DNA from: Acidimicrobiia bacterium
GTDB lineage: Bacteria > Actinomycetota > Acidimicrobiia > IMCC26256 > JAENVU01
Reading direction: 5' to 3'
DNA: 14,345 bases
Assembly: GCA_017882945.1 (NCBI GenBank)
Contig: JADGON010000134.1
Coordinates: 1-14,345 of the forward strand
In this document: one piece after another, positions 5,797 to 12,564 of the stretch
Position numbering within the stretch: position 1 is the stretch's first letter
How the letters are laid out: each line of letters opens with the position of its first letter
The notes under the pieces: generated by a model
Database searches by the model: none
What the model was told of the DNA's origin: nothing
What the model saw: only the letters and a program-made list of their open reading frames with translations
Made by a program: the position numbers and the translations under genes

Positions 5797-7155
5797 CTGC
5801 CCACTGACGCCGCAGACGTTGCGCACCTTCTCCGGCGAAGCGGCTTCGGCGGCACGCCGGCGGAGGTTGCCGCGCTGACGCCGCTCGATCTCCCGGCGAT
5901 CGTCGACCAGCTCCTCGACTTCTCGGCCAACCCGGCCGACGCACCGCCCGCGAGCCTCGGGAACCCCGGCGTCGCCGACTGGGAGCAGATCGTGGACCTC
6001 CAGCAGTGGTGGTTGGACCGCATGGCCGGCGTCCCCCGGCCCCTCCAGGAGAAGCTCACCCTGTTCTGGCACGGCCACTTCGCAACGAGCCAGGACAAGG
6101 TCAACAGCGCACGCGACATGTACGACCAGAACCATCTCTTCCGCACTGATGGCCTCGGGAGCTTCGAGAACCTCGTGCAGAAGATGTCCCAGCAGGTCGC
6201 CATGCTCATCTACCTCGACAACGACCCGAACGAGAAGGGCTCACCCAACGAGAACTTCGCCCGGGAGCTGATGGAGCTCTTCACCCTGGGCGTGAACCAG
6301 TACACCCAGGATGACGTCGTCGCCGGTGCACGGGCGTGGACGGGGCACAACGTCGACTACGGCGCCAACCCGCGCGTGTACAGGTTCTACCCCGACCGTC
6401 ACGACAACGACCCCAAGACGTTCATGGGCACGACCCAGAACTGGGACGGACCCCAGATCATCACCCGCATCCTCACGGTCGAGCCGCAGCGCTCCATCGC
6501 GGCCCGGTTCATCGCGAAGAAGCTCTGGACCTTCTTCGCGTTCTCCAACCCGAGCGCGGCAATCCTCGACCAGCTCACCACGGCGTTCGTGGGATCGAAC
6601 CTCGACGTCGCGACGCTGTTGCGCACGATCTTCCTGCACTCCGAGTTCTACTCCGTCCAGGCACGCCAAGGGTTGGTGCGCAGCCCGGTCGAATGGGTGG
6701 TCGCGTGCCTGAAGGCGCTCGGCTTCACCGCGGCGGACCGGAACCCGCAGTGGTGGATGGACCAGATGGGCCAGCAGCTCTTCTACCCGCCGAACGTCGC
6801 GGGCTGGAAGAACAACGCGTACTGGGTGAACAGCACCGCGCTGTGGGCACGCGCCGACTTCGCGCGCAACCTCACCTGGAAGGCCGACCAGGCCGGATTC
6901 CTCGCCGAGGTCATGCAGCGCGACGTCTCCAACCAACACGTCCTCTCGAGCGCCGCCGCGATCGATCTTGCGTACAGCCGCTTCGGGCTCGATCCGGCAG
7001 CGGGCTCGGTGTCGCCGTACTTGCGCGGCGTGCTCGTCAATTGGCTGGACGGTCAACGCGCCGCGGAGGACCCACCGACTTACTCCTGGCGTCACTGGGC
7101 TCCGATCGAGCTGACCACGATGATGATGCTCACCCCCGACGTCCAGCTCGCCTAG
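5797..7155 (+). CDS. DUF1800 family protein, probable CTG start
   Basis: From CTG 5797 the protein has 452 residues. The DUF1800 pattern begins at once with AHLLRRSGFGGTPAEV. LTLFWHGHFATS follows (about 87-98), then NENFARELMELFTLG (151-165), YTQDDVVAGARAWTGH (about 169-184) and a C-terminal Trp- and Met-rich end. The first standard start codon is GTG 5992, but it would delete 65 residues that clearly belong to the domain. The GAGGAGG site before 5797 supports the upstream CTG. DUF1800 proteins are usually paired with DUF1501 proteins; the biochemical function is unknown. Many members carry an export signal, yet none is visible here, so it may stay inside or leave the cell with its partner. 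The DUF1501 gene starts 10 nt after the stop. Confidence 0.88.
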   Translation: MPTDAADVAHLLRRSGFGGTPAEVAALTPLDLPAIVDQLLDFSANPADAPPASLGNPGVADWEQIVDLQQWWLDRMAGVPRPLQEKLTLFWHGHFATSQDKVNSARDMYDQNHLFRTDGLGSFENLVQKMSQQVAMLIYLDNDPNEKGSPNENFARELMELFTLGVNQYTQDDVVAGARAWTGHNVDYGANPRVYRFYPDRHDNDPKTFMGTTQNWDGPQIITRILTVEPQRSIAARFIAKKLWTFFAFSNPSAAILDQLTTAFVGSNLDVATLLRTIFLHSEFYSVQARQGLVRSPVEWVVACLKALGFTAADRNPQWWMDQMGQQLFYPPNVAGWKNNAYWVNSTALWARADFARNLTWKADQAGFLAEVMQRDVSNQHVLSSAAAIDLAYSRFGLDPAAGSVSPYLRGVLVNWLDGQRAAEDPPTYSWRHWAPIELTTMMMLTPDVQLA

Positions 7156-7165
7156 GAGCGCTTCC

Positions 7166-8563
7166 GTGTTCGACGACGACTACGACGACCTCGCGCTCCA
7201 CCGGCTGTCCGTCCCCGCAACCTCGCCCGGCGGCATGTCGAGGCGACGGTTCCTCCAACTCGTCGGCGGGGGTGCCGGACTGGCCGCCGGCGCCGTGGCG
7301 TTCAGCCCGATGGTCGACCAGATGCGGGCGTTCGCCGCGCCACCCATCGGACCGACCGACGGTGTCCTCGTCCTCCTGATGCTCGAAGGCGGCAACGACA
7401 GCCTGAACATGCTGGTCCCCTTCGGCACTCCCCGCTACTACGACCTCCGGCCGCACATCGCGATTCCGGGCGCCCAGACCCTCGCGCTCAACGCGAGCAC
7501 CGGGCTGCACCCCGCCATGACCCGGATCAAGGGTCTCTACGACCAGGGCAAGGTGGCGGTGGTGCGCGGTGTCGGCTACCAGCCTCCCGATCTCAGCCAT
7601 TTCACCTCGATGGGCATCTGGATGAACGGCTGGGGCGGCGGGAGCCAGCCCGGTGGTCCGACCGGTTGGATCGGCCGCTACCTCGACGGGCTGCCGAACG
7701 CGGCGGGCGAGTCGCTGCTCGGCGTCGTCATGGGCAGCTCGGTGCCCCTGCACATGGTGGGCTCGGTCGCGCGCGCTTCGGGACTGCCCGAGAACATCGG
7801 CGGCGCGTTCGGGATCGACCGTTCGGTCCCGGAGGATGCCCGGATGTTCGACGCGATCTCCGCGTTCGGCAGCGGTCCGACCCAGCTCGGCCCGTGGGGC
7901 GACCTCATTGGCACGACCGAGCGCAACACGCTCGACCTCGCCCAACGCATCCAGCCCGCATACCAGGGCGACCTCCCTGCCAGCGACCTCGGGCGCAAGC
8001 TCGTGCTCTGCGCGCGACTCATCAACGCGAATCTCGGCATCCGGGTCCTCAGCACGAACCTCGCAGGCTTCGACACTCACTCCGACCAGCCGGGGAGCCA
8101 GGCCAACCTCATGGCCGACCTCGACGCCTCGGTCGGCGCGTTCTTCGACACGCTCTCGGCGACGTTCAAGTCGCGCGTCACCCTGATGACGTTCTCCGAG
8201 TTCGGGCGGCGGCCGGAGGACAATGACACCAGCGGTACCGACCACGGCACGGCCGCAGTGCACTTCGTCATGGGCGACAAGGTCAACGGCGGGCTTCACG
8301 GCGCCCAGCCGTCACTCACCGCGCTCGACGACAACGGCAACCTCGTGAACGGCGTGGACTTCCGCCAGCTGTACGCCACCGTGCTGGACCAGTGGCTGAG
8401 GGCCGACGCACGCGAAGTGCTCGGCTACAACTTCGGCACCCTGCCGCTCTTCGCCACCGGAGGCCCCGGAGGGACGACCGGTGGAACCGGAGGGACCGGC
8501 ACCACACCCGGCGGCCCGGTCCGGCCGTTCCGAAGGCTGAGGAAGCGCCTCACCGCCGCCTGA
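7166..8563 (+). CDS. DUF1501 family protein with Tat signal
   Basis: The 465-residue protein carries a twin-arginine signal, SRRRFLQLVGG (residues 25-35), a hydrophobic stretch to about 47, and an AFA site near 55-57. It should therefore be exported folded. The mature part has the DUF1501 hallmarks MLEGGNDSLNMLVPF (about 73-87), SEFGRRPEDN and GTDHGTAAVHFVMG. From memory, Pfam places this family near the alkaline phosphatase/sulfatase-like fold, but no activity is established. GTG 7166 is preceded by AGGAG overlapping the DUF1800 stop, which supports this start and translational coupling. ATG 7235 is a possible alternative giving a conventional Tat signal without the acidic 23-residue lead. 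The C-terminus ends in a Gly/Thr-rich run and a basic tail. The gene is convergent with the trp operon. Confidence 0.92.
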   Translation: MFDDDYDDLALHRLSVPATSPGGMSRRRFLQLVGGGAGLAAGAVAFSPMVDQMRAFAAPPIGPTDGVLVLLMLEGGNDSLNMLVPFGTPRYYDLRPHIAIPGAQTLALNASTGLHPAMTRIKGLYDQGKVAVVRGVGYQPPDLSHFTSMGIWMNGWGGGSQPGGPTGWIGRYLDGLPNAAGESLLGVVMGSSVPLHMVGSVARASGLPENIGGAFGIDRSVPEDARMFDAISAFGSGPTQLGPWGDLIGTTERNTLDLAQRIQPAYQGDLPASDLGRKLVLCARLINANLGIRVLSTNLAGFDTHSDQPGSQANLMADLDASVGAFFDTLSATFKSRVTLMTFSEFGRRPEDNDTSGTDHGTAAVHFVMGDKVNGGLHGAQPSLTALDDNGNLVNGVDFRQLYATVLDQWLRADAREVLGYNFGTLPLFATGGPGGTTGGTGGTGTTPGGPVRPFRRLRKRLTAA

Positions 8564-8567
8564 GCCA

Positions 8568-8604
8568 CGCGACCGCCCGACCCGCCCGCCGTCAGGCGGT
8601 CGTG
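8568..8604. terminator. Bidirectional hairpin terminator between DUF1501 gene and trp operon
   Basis: CGCGACCGCC (8568-8577) can pair with GGCGGTCGTG (8595-8604) through 10 positions, including one G-T pair, around a 17-nt loop. A shorter stem, CCGCC-GTCA-GGCGG (8586-8599), competes with it. It lies just after the DUF1501 stop and overlaps the stop codon of the minus-strand gene, so it could end both convergent transcripts. There is no T-run. Confidence 0.55.
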
Positions 8605-8915
8605 CGCTTGAGGCCGTGGCCGAAGAAGCCACCTTTCGGGCGGGCGTGCGCGTGGTAGTGGTCGGGGATGTTGCGCATGTTGTCGTCCACGTAGTGCTCG
8701 AATTCGAAGTGCTCCCCAACCACGACCGCGAGCTGCGCGTGCATGTGCTCGAGGTGCGGGGCCGGAGGCTCGACGCCGTGGTGACGCCACACCACCATCG
8801 GCACCGCGCAGATCTCGCACTCCGCGATCCAACAGACGTCGTCTTCGTGGTACCAGCGAGTGATGCGCGCCGCCTCGCAGAGATCGCAGTCATCCGAGTG
8901 CGGGAACTCGCTCAC
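8592..8915 (-). CDS. Small Cys/His-rich, HIT-like protein (putative metal-binding)
   Basis: The 107-residue protein begins at GTG 8915, whose GTGA overlaps the stop of the upstream hydrolase gene, so translation is probably coupled. It has CDLC near the N-terminus (Cys10, Cys13), further cysteines at 28, 33 and 36 (CEIC), and near the end IPDHYHAHARP with alternating His86, His88 and His90. A CxxC followed by a C-terminal HxHxH resembles the layout of zinc-containing histidine triad (HIT/GalT-like) proteins, and VPMVVWRHH fits the HIT central strand. HIT enzymes hydrolyse or transfer nucleotides, but activity here is an inference from pattern alone. It is the last gene of the trp transcript. 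I do not recognise a named family. Confidence 0.72.
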   Translation of the reverse strand: MSEFPHSDDCDLCEAARITRWYHEDDVCWIAECEICAVPMVVWRHHGVEPPAPHLEHMHAQLAVVVGEHFEFEHYVDDNMRNIPDHYHAHARPKGGFFGHGLKRTTA

Positions 8916-9649
8916 GACGCCTGCCCTTGCAGGTGCCGATCGAACCAGTCGAGCGTTCTCGGCCACGCGTCCGCAGAGACCCCGGCATTGAAGCTGGGAC
9001 GTTCGTTGCAGAAGAAGCCGTGCTCGGCCCCTGCATACCGCACGATCTCGGTCGGGACCGGAGCCGACCTGAGCGAGGCCCGCAGTGTCTCCACGTCCTC
9101 GACCGGGATCGACCCGTCCTCGTCGCCGAAGAGCCCGAGCCACGGCGTCTTCAGCGTCGCGCTCTCGTCCACGAGCGCGGGGAACTGCGGGAACCGGGGA
9201 GTGACGATGCCGCCGCCGTAGAAGCCCACTGACGCGCCGAACGTCCGGCGCGCCGCGGCTAGGAACGCGACCCGTCCCCCGAAGCAGAACCCGACGAGCC
9301 CGATCGACGCCCGCGAGTGTCCGAGCCCTTCGAGGTGGGTGAAGGTGGCGTCGAGGTCCACGAGAATGCCGTCGTCGGTGAGCCCCTCGTAGAGCGGGAT
9401 GACCTGGGCGAAGTCGTCATACGGCGCCGTGCCGCCGCCCGAGCGGTGGAAGAGCGCCGGAGCGACGGCGTCGAAGCCCTCACCGGCGAATCGCTCCGTC
9501 ACCTCCTCGATGTACGAGTTCACGCCGAACGCCTCCTGCACGACGATCACCGCGCGACCCGTCGGCTCGGACGCTCGCGCTTCGAAGATCGCCATCGAGC
9601 CGTCGGCCGTCGCGACCTCGACGGTCTGGCTGGTCACGCGCTGCGCCAT
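8912..9649 (-). CDS. Dienelactone hydrolase-family protein in the trp operon
   Basis: The 245-residue alpha/beta-hydrolase has a complete DLH-type active site: Glu39 in VQEAFG, nucleophile Cys122 in GFCFGG, Asp175 in LFGDEDG and His209 in AEHGFFC. The closing residues DWFDRHL are typical of the family. ATG 9649 is chosen because a strong GAGGAGGGG site precedes it; the frame extends further upstream only inside trpA. It follows trpA by 14 nt and overlaps the downstream Cys/His-rich gene by 4 nt, so it belongs to the trp transcript. Dienelactone hydrolase acts on muconolactone-type lactones, but the substrate of this member is unknown and no tryptophan step needs such an enzyme. It lacks a signal peptide. 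It shares little beyond the motifs with the other DLH at 3581-4393. Confidence 0.88.
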   Translation of the reverse strand: MAQRVTSQTVEVATADGSMAIFEARASEPTGRAVIVVQEAFGVNSYIEEVTERFAGEGFDAVAPALFHRSGGGTAPYDDFAQVIPLYEGLTDDGILVDLDATFTHLEGLGHSRASIGLVGFCFGGRVAFLAAARRTFGASVGFYGGGIVTPRFPQFPALVDESATLKTPWLGLFGDEDGSIPVEDVETLRASLRSAPVPTEIVRYAGAEHGFFCNERPSFNAGVSADAWPRTLDWFDRHLQGQAS

Positions 9650-9663
9650 TGCCGTTCCCCTCC

Positions 9664-10449
9664 TCAACCACTCACAGAGTCTGCGTCCAGGCCCGCACGC
9701 AAGGACGCGACGAACGCACCGGCTTCCTCCGGGCCACCGCCTTCGAGCAGCCGGCGCACCAGCGCGCTGCCCACGATCACGCCGTCCGCTGCATCCGCCG
9801 CCTCGGCCGCCTGCGCGGGGGTGGAGATGCCGAGGCCGAGCAGGACCGGCTTGTCCGTCGCCGCCTTGCACCGCTGCCCCATCACCTTGGCCTGGCCGGC
9901 CAGGTGATCCCGCTCCCCGGTCACGCCCATGAGGGCCACGCCGTACAGGAAGCCGCGCGTCCGCTCGCAGATCCGCTGCAGTCGTTCGTCACCCGTCGTC
10001 GGTCCCGCGAGCAGCACGGTCTCGATGCCCGCGGCATCTGCGGCATCGCCCCACCCGTCGAGCTCGTCGAGCGGGAGGTCCGGCACGATCGCCGCGTCGA
10101 CACCGCCGGCAACGAGCTGCGCCGCGAACCGCTCATGGCCCGCGTGCTGCACCGGGTTGTAATAGGTCATGACGACGAGAGGGACGTCGATGTCGAGACG
10201 CGAGAGGTCCGCTGCGATTCCGGCGGGTGTTGCGCCGATGTCCAGCGCGCGCTGCGACGCTTCCTGGATGGTTCGACCGTCCATCACCGGATCCGAGAAC
10301 GGAATGCCGATCTCGATCGCGTCGGCACCCGCGAGCGCCACCGCGCGCACCACGTCCAGCCAGGCCGCGCCCAGACCGCCGGTGACGTACGGGACCAGCA
10401 GCTTCTTCCCGGCGTCGCGCTTGACGCGCAGCGTGCTCTCGAGGTTCAT
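9664..10449 (-). CDS. trpA: Tryptophan synthase alpha chain
   Basis: The 261-residue protein cleaves indole-3-glycerol phosphate to indole and glyceraldehyde 3-phosphate, passing indole through a tunnel to the beta chain. The active-site segment IEIGIPFSDPVMDGRTIQ contains catalytic Glu46 (E. coli Glu49) and Asp57 (Asp60). YYNPV, PDLPLDE and the phosphate-binding LGLGIST and GVIVGSALV are also present. Length is normal. ATG 10449 overlaps the trpB stop by 4 nt (ATGA), which fixes the start and suggests balanced synthesis of the two subunits. One small oddity is Arg after the Asp57-Gly58 pair, where E. coli TrpA has Pro (ADGPTIQ). The enzyme should be functional. Confidence 0.96.
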   Translation of the reverse strand: MNLESTLRVKRDAGKKLLVPYVTGGLGAAWLDVVRAVALAGADAIEIGIPFSDPVMDGRTIQEASQRALDIGATPAGIAADLSRLDIDVPLVVMTYYNPVQHAGHERFAAQLVAGGVDAAIVPDLPLDELDGWGDAADAAGIETVLLAGPTTGDERLQRICERTRGFLYGVALMGVTGERDHLAGQAKVMGQRCKAATDKPVLLGLGISTPAQAAEAADAADGVIVGSALVRRLLEGGGPEEAGAFVASLRAGLDADSVSG

Positions 10450-11687
10450 TCGAGCGGCTCCCCGGTCAGCCGCTCGGCGACCTGCATCGCGTCCTTGTCG
10501 CCGCGGCCCGAGAGGGTCACGAGGACGGTCGAGCCGAGGGGGACACTGTTGCCGGCTTCACGCTGGAGCCACCCGAGGGCATGCGCCGGTTCGAGCGCCG
10601 GCACGATCCCTTCGCTGCGGCTGAGGAGCTGGAAGCCGGAGAGCGCCTCCTCGTCGTCCGCCGAGGCGTAGGTCGCCCGCCCGGAGGCGGCCAGCGCAGC
10701 ATGCTCGGGACCGACCCCGGGGTAGTCCAGGCCGGCGCTGATCGAATGCGCCTCCAGGATCTGGCCGTCCTCGTCCTGGAGGAACAGCGAGCGCGCGCCG
10801 TGCAGCACGCCCGGGACCCCACGGCTCATCGAGGCACCGTGCTTGCCCGACTCGAGTCCGAGCCCGGCCGCCTCCACGCCGACCAGTCGGGCATCGGTGT
10901 CCAGGAAGCCCGCGAACGTGCCGATCGCGTTCGAACCGCCGCCGACGCACGCGACCACGTAATCCGGGTCCTTGCCGCCGAGCATCCCTCGACACTGCTC
11001 GCGCGCCTCGTCGCCCACCACCCGTTGGAACTCGCGGACGATCCACGGATACGGGTGCGGACCCACCACCGAGCCGATGCAGTAATGCGTCGTCTCGACC
11101 GACGCGACCCAGTCCCGCAGCGCGTCGTTGATCGCGTCCTTGAGCGTCGCGCTCCCGGAGTTCACCGGAATGACCTTCGCGCCCAGCAGCTCCATGCGGA
11201 ACACGTTGAGCGCTTGGCGCTCGACATCCACCGCGCCCATGAAGACAATGCACTCCAGCCCGAACAGTGCAGCTGCGGTAGCCGTCGCCACACCGTGCTG
11301 GCCCGCGCCGGTCTCCGCGATGACGCGCTGCTTGCCCATGCGCCGGGTCAGGAGTGCCTGACCGAGGACGTTGTTGATCTTGTGCGATCCCGTGTGGGTC
11401 AGGTCTTCTCGCTTGAGCAGGACGCGCACACCGAGGATCTCCGAGAGCCGGCGGCACTCGGTGACCGGCGTCGGGCGGCCTGCGTAGCCGCTGAGCAGCC
11501 CGGCGAACTCGCTGCGGAACTCGGGCGAGGTCCACGCGGTCCGGAACTCGGCTTCGAGCTCCTCGAGCGCGGGAATGAGCGTCTCGGGTACGAAGCGCCC
11601 CCCGAACTCACCGAAGCGGCCCCGCGCCTGCGGTGGCGGACCGGGTGGACCGAGACGAACCTCGTCGCCCCGAACGGGCGCGGACAT
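10446..11687 (-). CDS. trpB: Tryptophan synthase beta chain (type 1)
   Basis: The 413-residue PLP enzyme condenses indole with L-serine. GRFGEFGGRFVPETL marks the N-terminal region typical of TrpB1. Lys103 in THTGSHKINN forms the Schiff base, ETGAGQHG holds the catalytic Glu region, CVGGGSNAIG binds the PLP phosphate, and HSISAGLDYPGVGPEH follows as usual. ATG 11687 is preceded by GAGGAG 4 nt away; the open frame further upstream is not homologous. Its stop overlaps trpA. This is the partner of TrpA; the second beta-type gene at 12565-13818 belongs to a different subfamily. The 80-nt gap before it contains small hairpins. Confidence in function is high. Confidence 0.97.
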   Translation of the reverse strand: MSAPVRGDEVRLGPPGPPPQARGRFGEFGGRFVPETLIPALEELEAEFRTAWTSPEFRSEFAGLLSGYAGRPTPVTECRRLSEILGVRVLLKREDLTHTGSHKINNVLGQALLTRRMGKQRVIAETGAGQHGVATATAAALFGLECIVFMGAVDVERQALNVFRMELLGAKVIPVNSGSATLKDAINDALRDWVASVETTHYCIGSVVGPHPYPWIVREFQRVVGDEAREQCRGMLGGKDPDYVVACVGGGSNAIGTFAGFLDTDARLVGVEAAGLGLESGKHGASMSRGVPGVLHGARSLFLQDEDGQILEAHSISAGLDYPGVGPEHAALAASGRATYASADDEEALSGFQLLSRSEGIVPALEPAHALGWLQREAGNSVPLGSTVLVTLSGRGDKDAMQVAERLTGEPLE

Positions 11688-11767
11688 AGTGCTCCTCAAG
11701 CGGGGGCGGGGCGAGCGTCGCCATGTTACGGGAGCCCCACGGGGAACGCCGCAGGCAAAGGGCTGCG
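11688..11767 (-). promoter_or_regulatory. trpF-trpB gap with small hairpins
   Basis: On the minus strand the gap can form CGCAG/CTGCG (11763-11767 with 11750-11754, 8-nt loop) just after the trpF stop, and GGCGA-CGC-TCGCC (11722-11710) 13 nt upstream of the GAGGAG ribosome site of trpB. The stems are only 5 bp. They may tune trpB translation or mRNA stability, but nothing identifies a specific control mechanism and no Trp-codon leader peptide is seen. Confidence 0.25.
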
Positions 11768-12457
11768 CTACCGGTCGGTCAGCTCGTCGATCTGCCAGTC
11801 GTACGGGCCGTCCGGGCTCGCCGCCTGCGGTCGCTCGTCGTCCGCGAGCGCCTCCCCCGCCTCGTGCGCGGCCTGGATGAACCGACGGAGCTTGCGCGCG
11901 TCCTTGTGCCCGGGCGATGCCTCGACGCCGCTCGACACGTCGACGCCCCACGGCCGCACGCGTTGGATCGCCTCGGTCACGTTGTCGGGCGAGAGCCCAC
12001 CCGCGAGCATCAGGCGGATCCCACCCGGTGCACCTTCGGCGAGCTTCCAATCGAAGAGGCGCCCCGATCCCGGATCGGGCGAGTCGACGAGGATCACGTC
12101 GGCCGGACCGTTCGCGGCCGCGCTCAGCGCCGGGTCACCGGCGGCGAACGCCTGAATGACGAACGTGACCCGCTGCCGCACCCACCGGACCTCCGAGAGC
12201 GGCTCTCGGCCGTGGAGCTGGGCACCGGTCAGGCCGATGTGGTGGACGGTCTCCACGAGTCGCTCGGGACGCTCGTCGCGGAAGACACCGACGGTCACCG
12301 TCTCGGGAGGGAGGCGACGGACGATGTCGCGCACCGCGTCCGGCCTTATGAGCCGTCGACTCCCCGGCGCCATGACGAATCCGAGCGCGTCGGCACCCAT
12401 GGCGACGGCGAGGAGGGCATCCTCCTCGCTGGTGATCCCGCAGATCTTCACGAACAC
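11768..12457 (-). CDS. trpF: Phosphoribosylanthranilate isomerase
   Basis: The 229-residue TIM-barrel enzyme performs the Amadori rearrangement of phosphoribosylanthranilate to CdRP, the step before TrpC. FVKICGIT carries the catalytic Cys6; ADALGFVMAPGSRR, QLHG, ILVDSPDPGSG with Asp125 as the general acid, LAGGLSPDNV and GVDVSSGVE follow in the expected order. GTG 12457 is chosen because homology starts there; GTG 12451 and an upstream in-frame TTG are alternatives, and no ribosome site is strong. The core ends at about residue 200. A 28-residue acidic tail (ALADDERPQ to the end DWQIDELTDR) exceeds the usual length. It lies 107 nt after trpB2 and 80 nt before trpB. Confidence 0.95.
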   Translation of the reverse strand: MFVKICGITSEEDALLAVAMGADALGFVMAPGSRRLIRPDAVRDIVRRLPPETVTVGVFRDERPERLVETVHHIGLTGAQLHGREPLSEVRWVRQRVTFVIQAFAAGDPALSAAANGPADVILVDSPDPGSGRLFDWKLAEGAPGGIRLMLAGGLSPDNVTEAIQRVRPWGVDVSSGVEASPGHKDARKLRRFIQAAHEAGEALADDERPQAASPDGPYDWQIDELTDR

Positions 12458-12564
12458 GCGAACCCGACGGTACCGGACCTCACGTCCCAACCCTGACCAT
12501 TCAGCACCGCCCTCGGCCGAAACGCTGCTCCGGGTCCCGGACTCGGCCGAGGAAGGTCGTGGAA
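12458..12564 (-). promoter_or_regulatory. trpB2-trpF gap with a perfect 10-bp inverted repeat
   Basis: CCTCGGCCGA (12511-12520) and TCGGCCGAGG (12543-12552) are exact reverse complements separated by 22 nt. The loop itself holds CCGGG-T-CCCGG (12530-12540). On the minus-strand transcript this would fold into a long GC-rich hairpin inside the operon. It lacks a following U-run, so it is more likely a partial terminator, processing or stability element than a full stop. A protein-binding dyad is also possible. Confidence 0.45.

Noticed and set aside
4515..5807. 430-residue plus-strand frame opposite sigma and anti-sigma genes
   Set aside because: It is the antisense shadow of two well-supported genes that have family motifs and a 4-nt overlap.
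6241..7095. 284-residue minus-strand frame opposite the DUF1800 gene
   Set aside because: Its composition is Arg/Val/Glu-rich with no motif; the plus strand encodes conserved DUF1800 segments throughout.
8461..8520. Gly/Thr-rich repeat at the end of DUF1501 as a CRISPR or tandem repeat array
   Set aside because: It is a short in-frame low-complexity coding run (GGA, ACC, GGC type codons) without spacers or regular unit length.
10581..12155. 524-residue plus-strand frame opposite trpB and trpF
   Set aside because: It is antisense to two enzymes with intact catalytic motifs and shows no protein features of its own.
12458..12564. trp leader-peptide attenuator before trpF
   Set aside because: The only short frame there (ATG, six codons) has no Trp codons and the hairpin lacks a U-run and an alternative antiterminator pairing.
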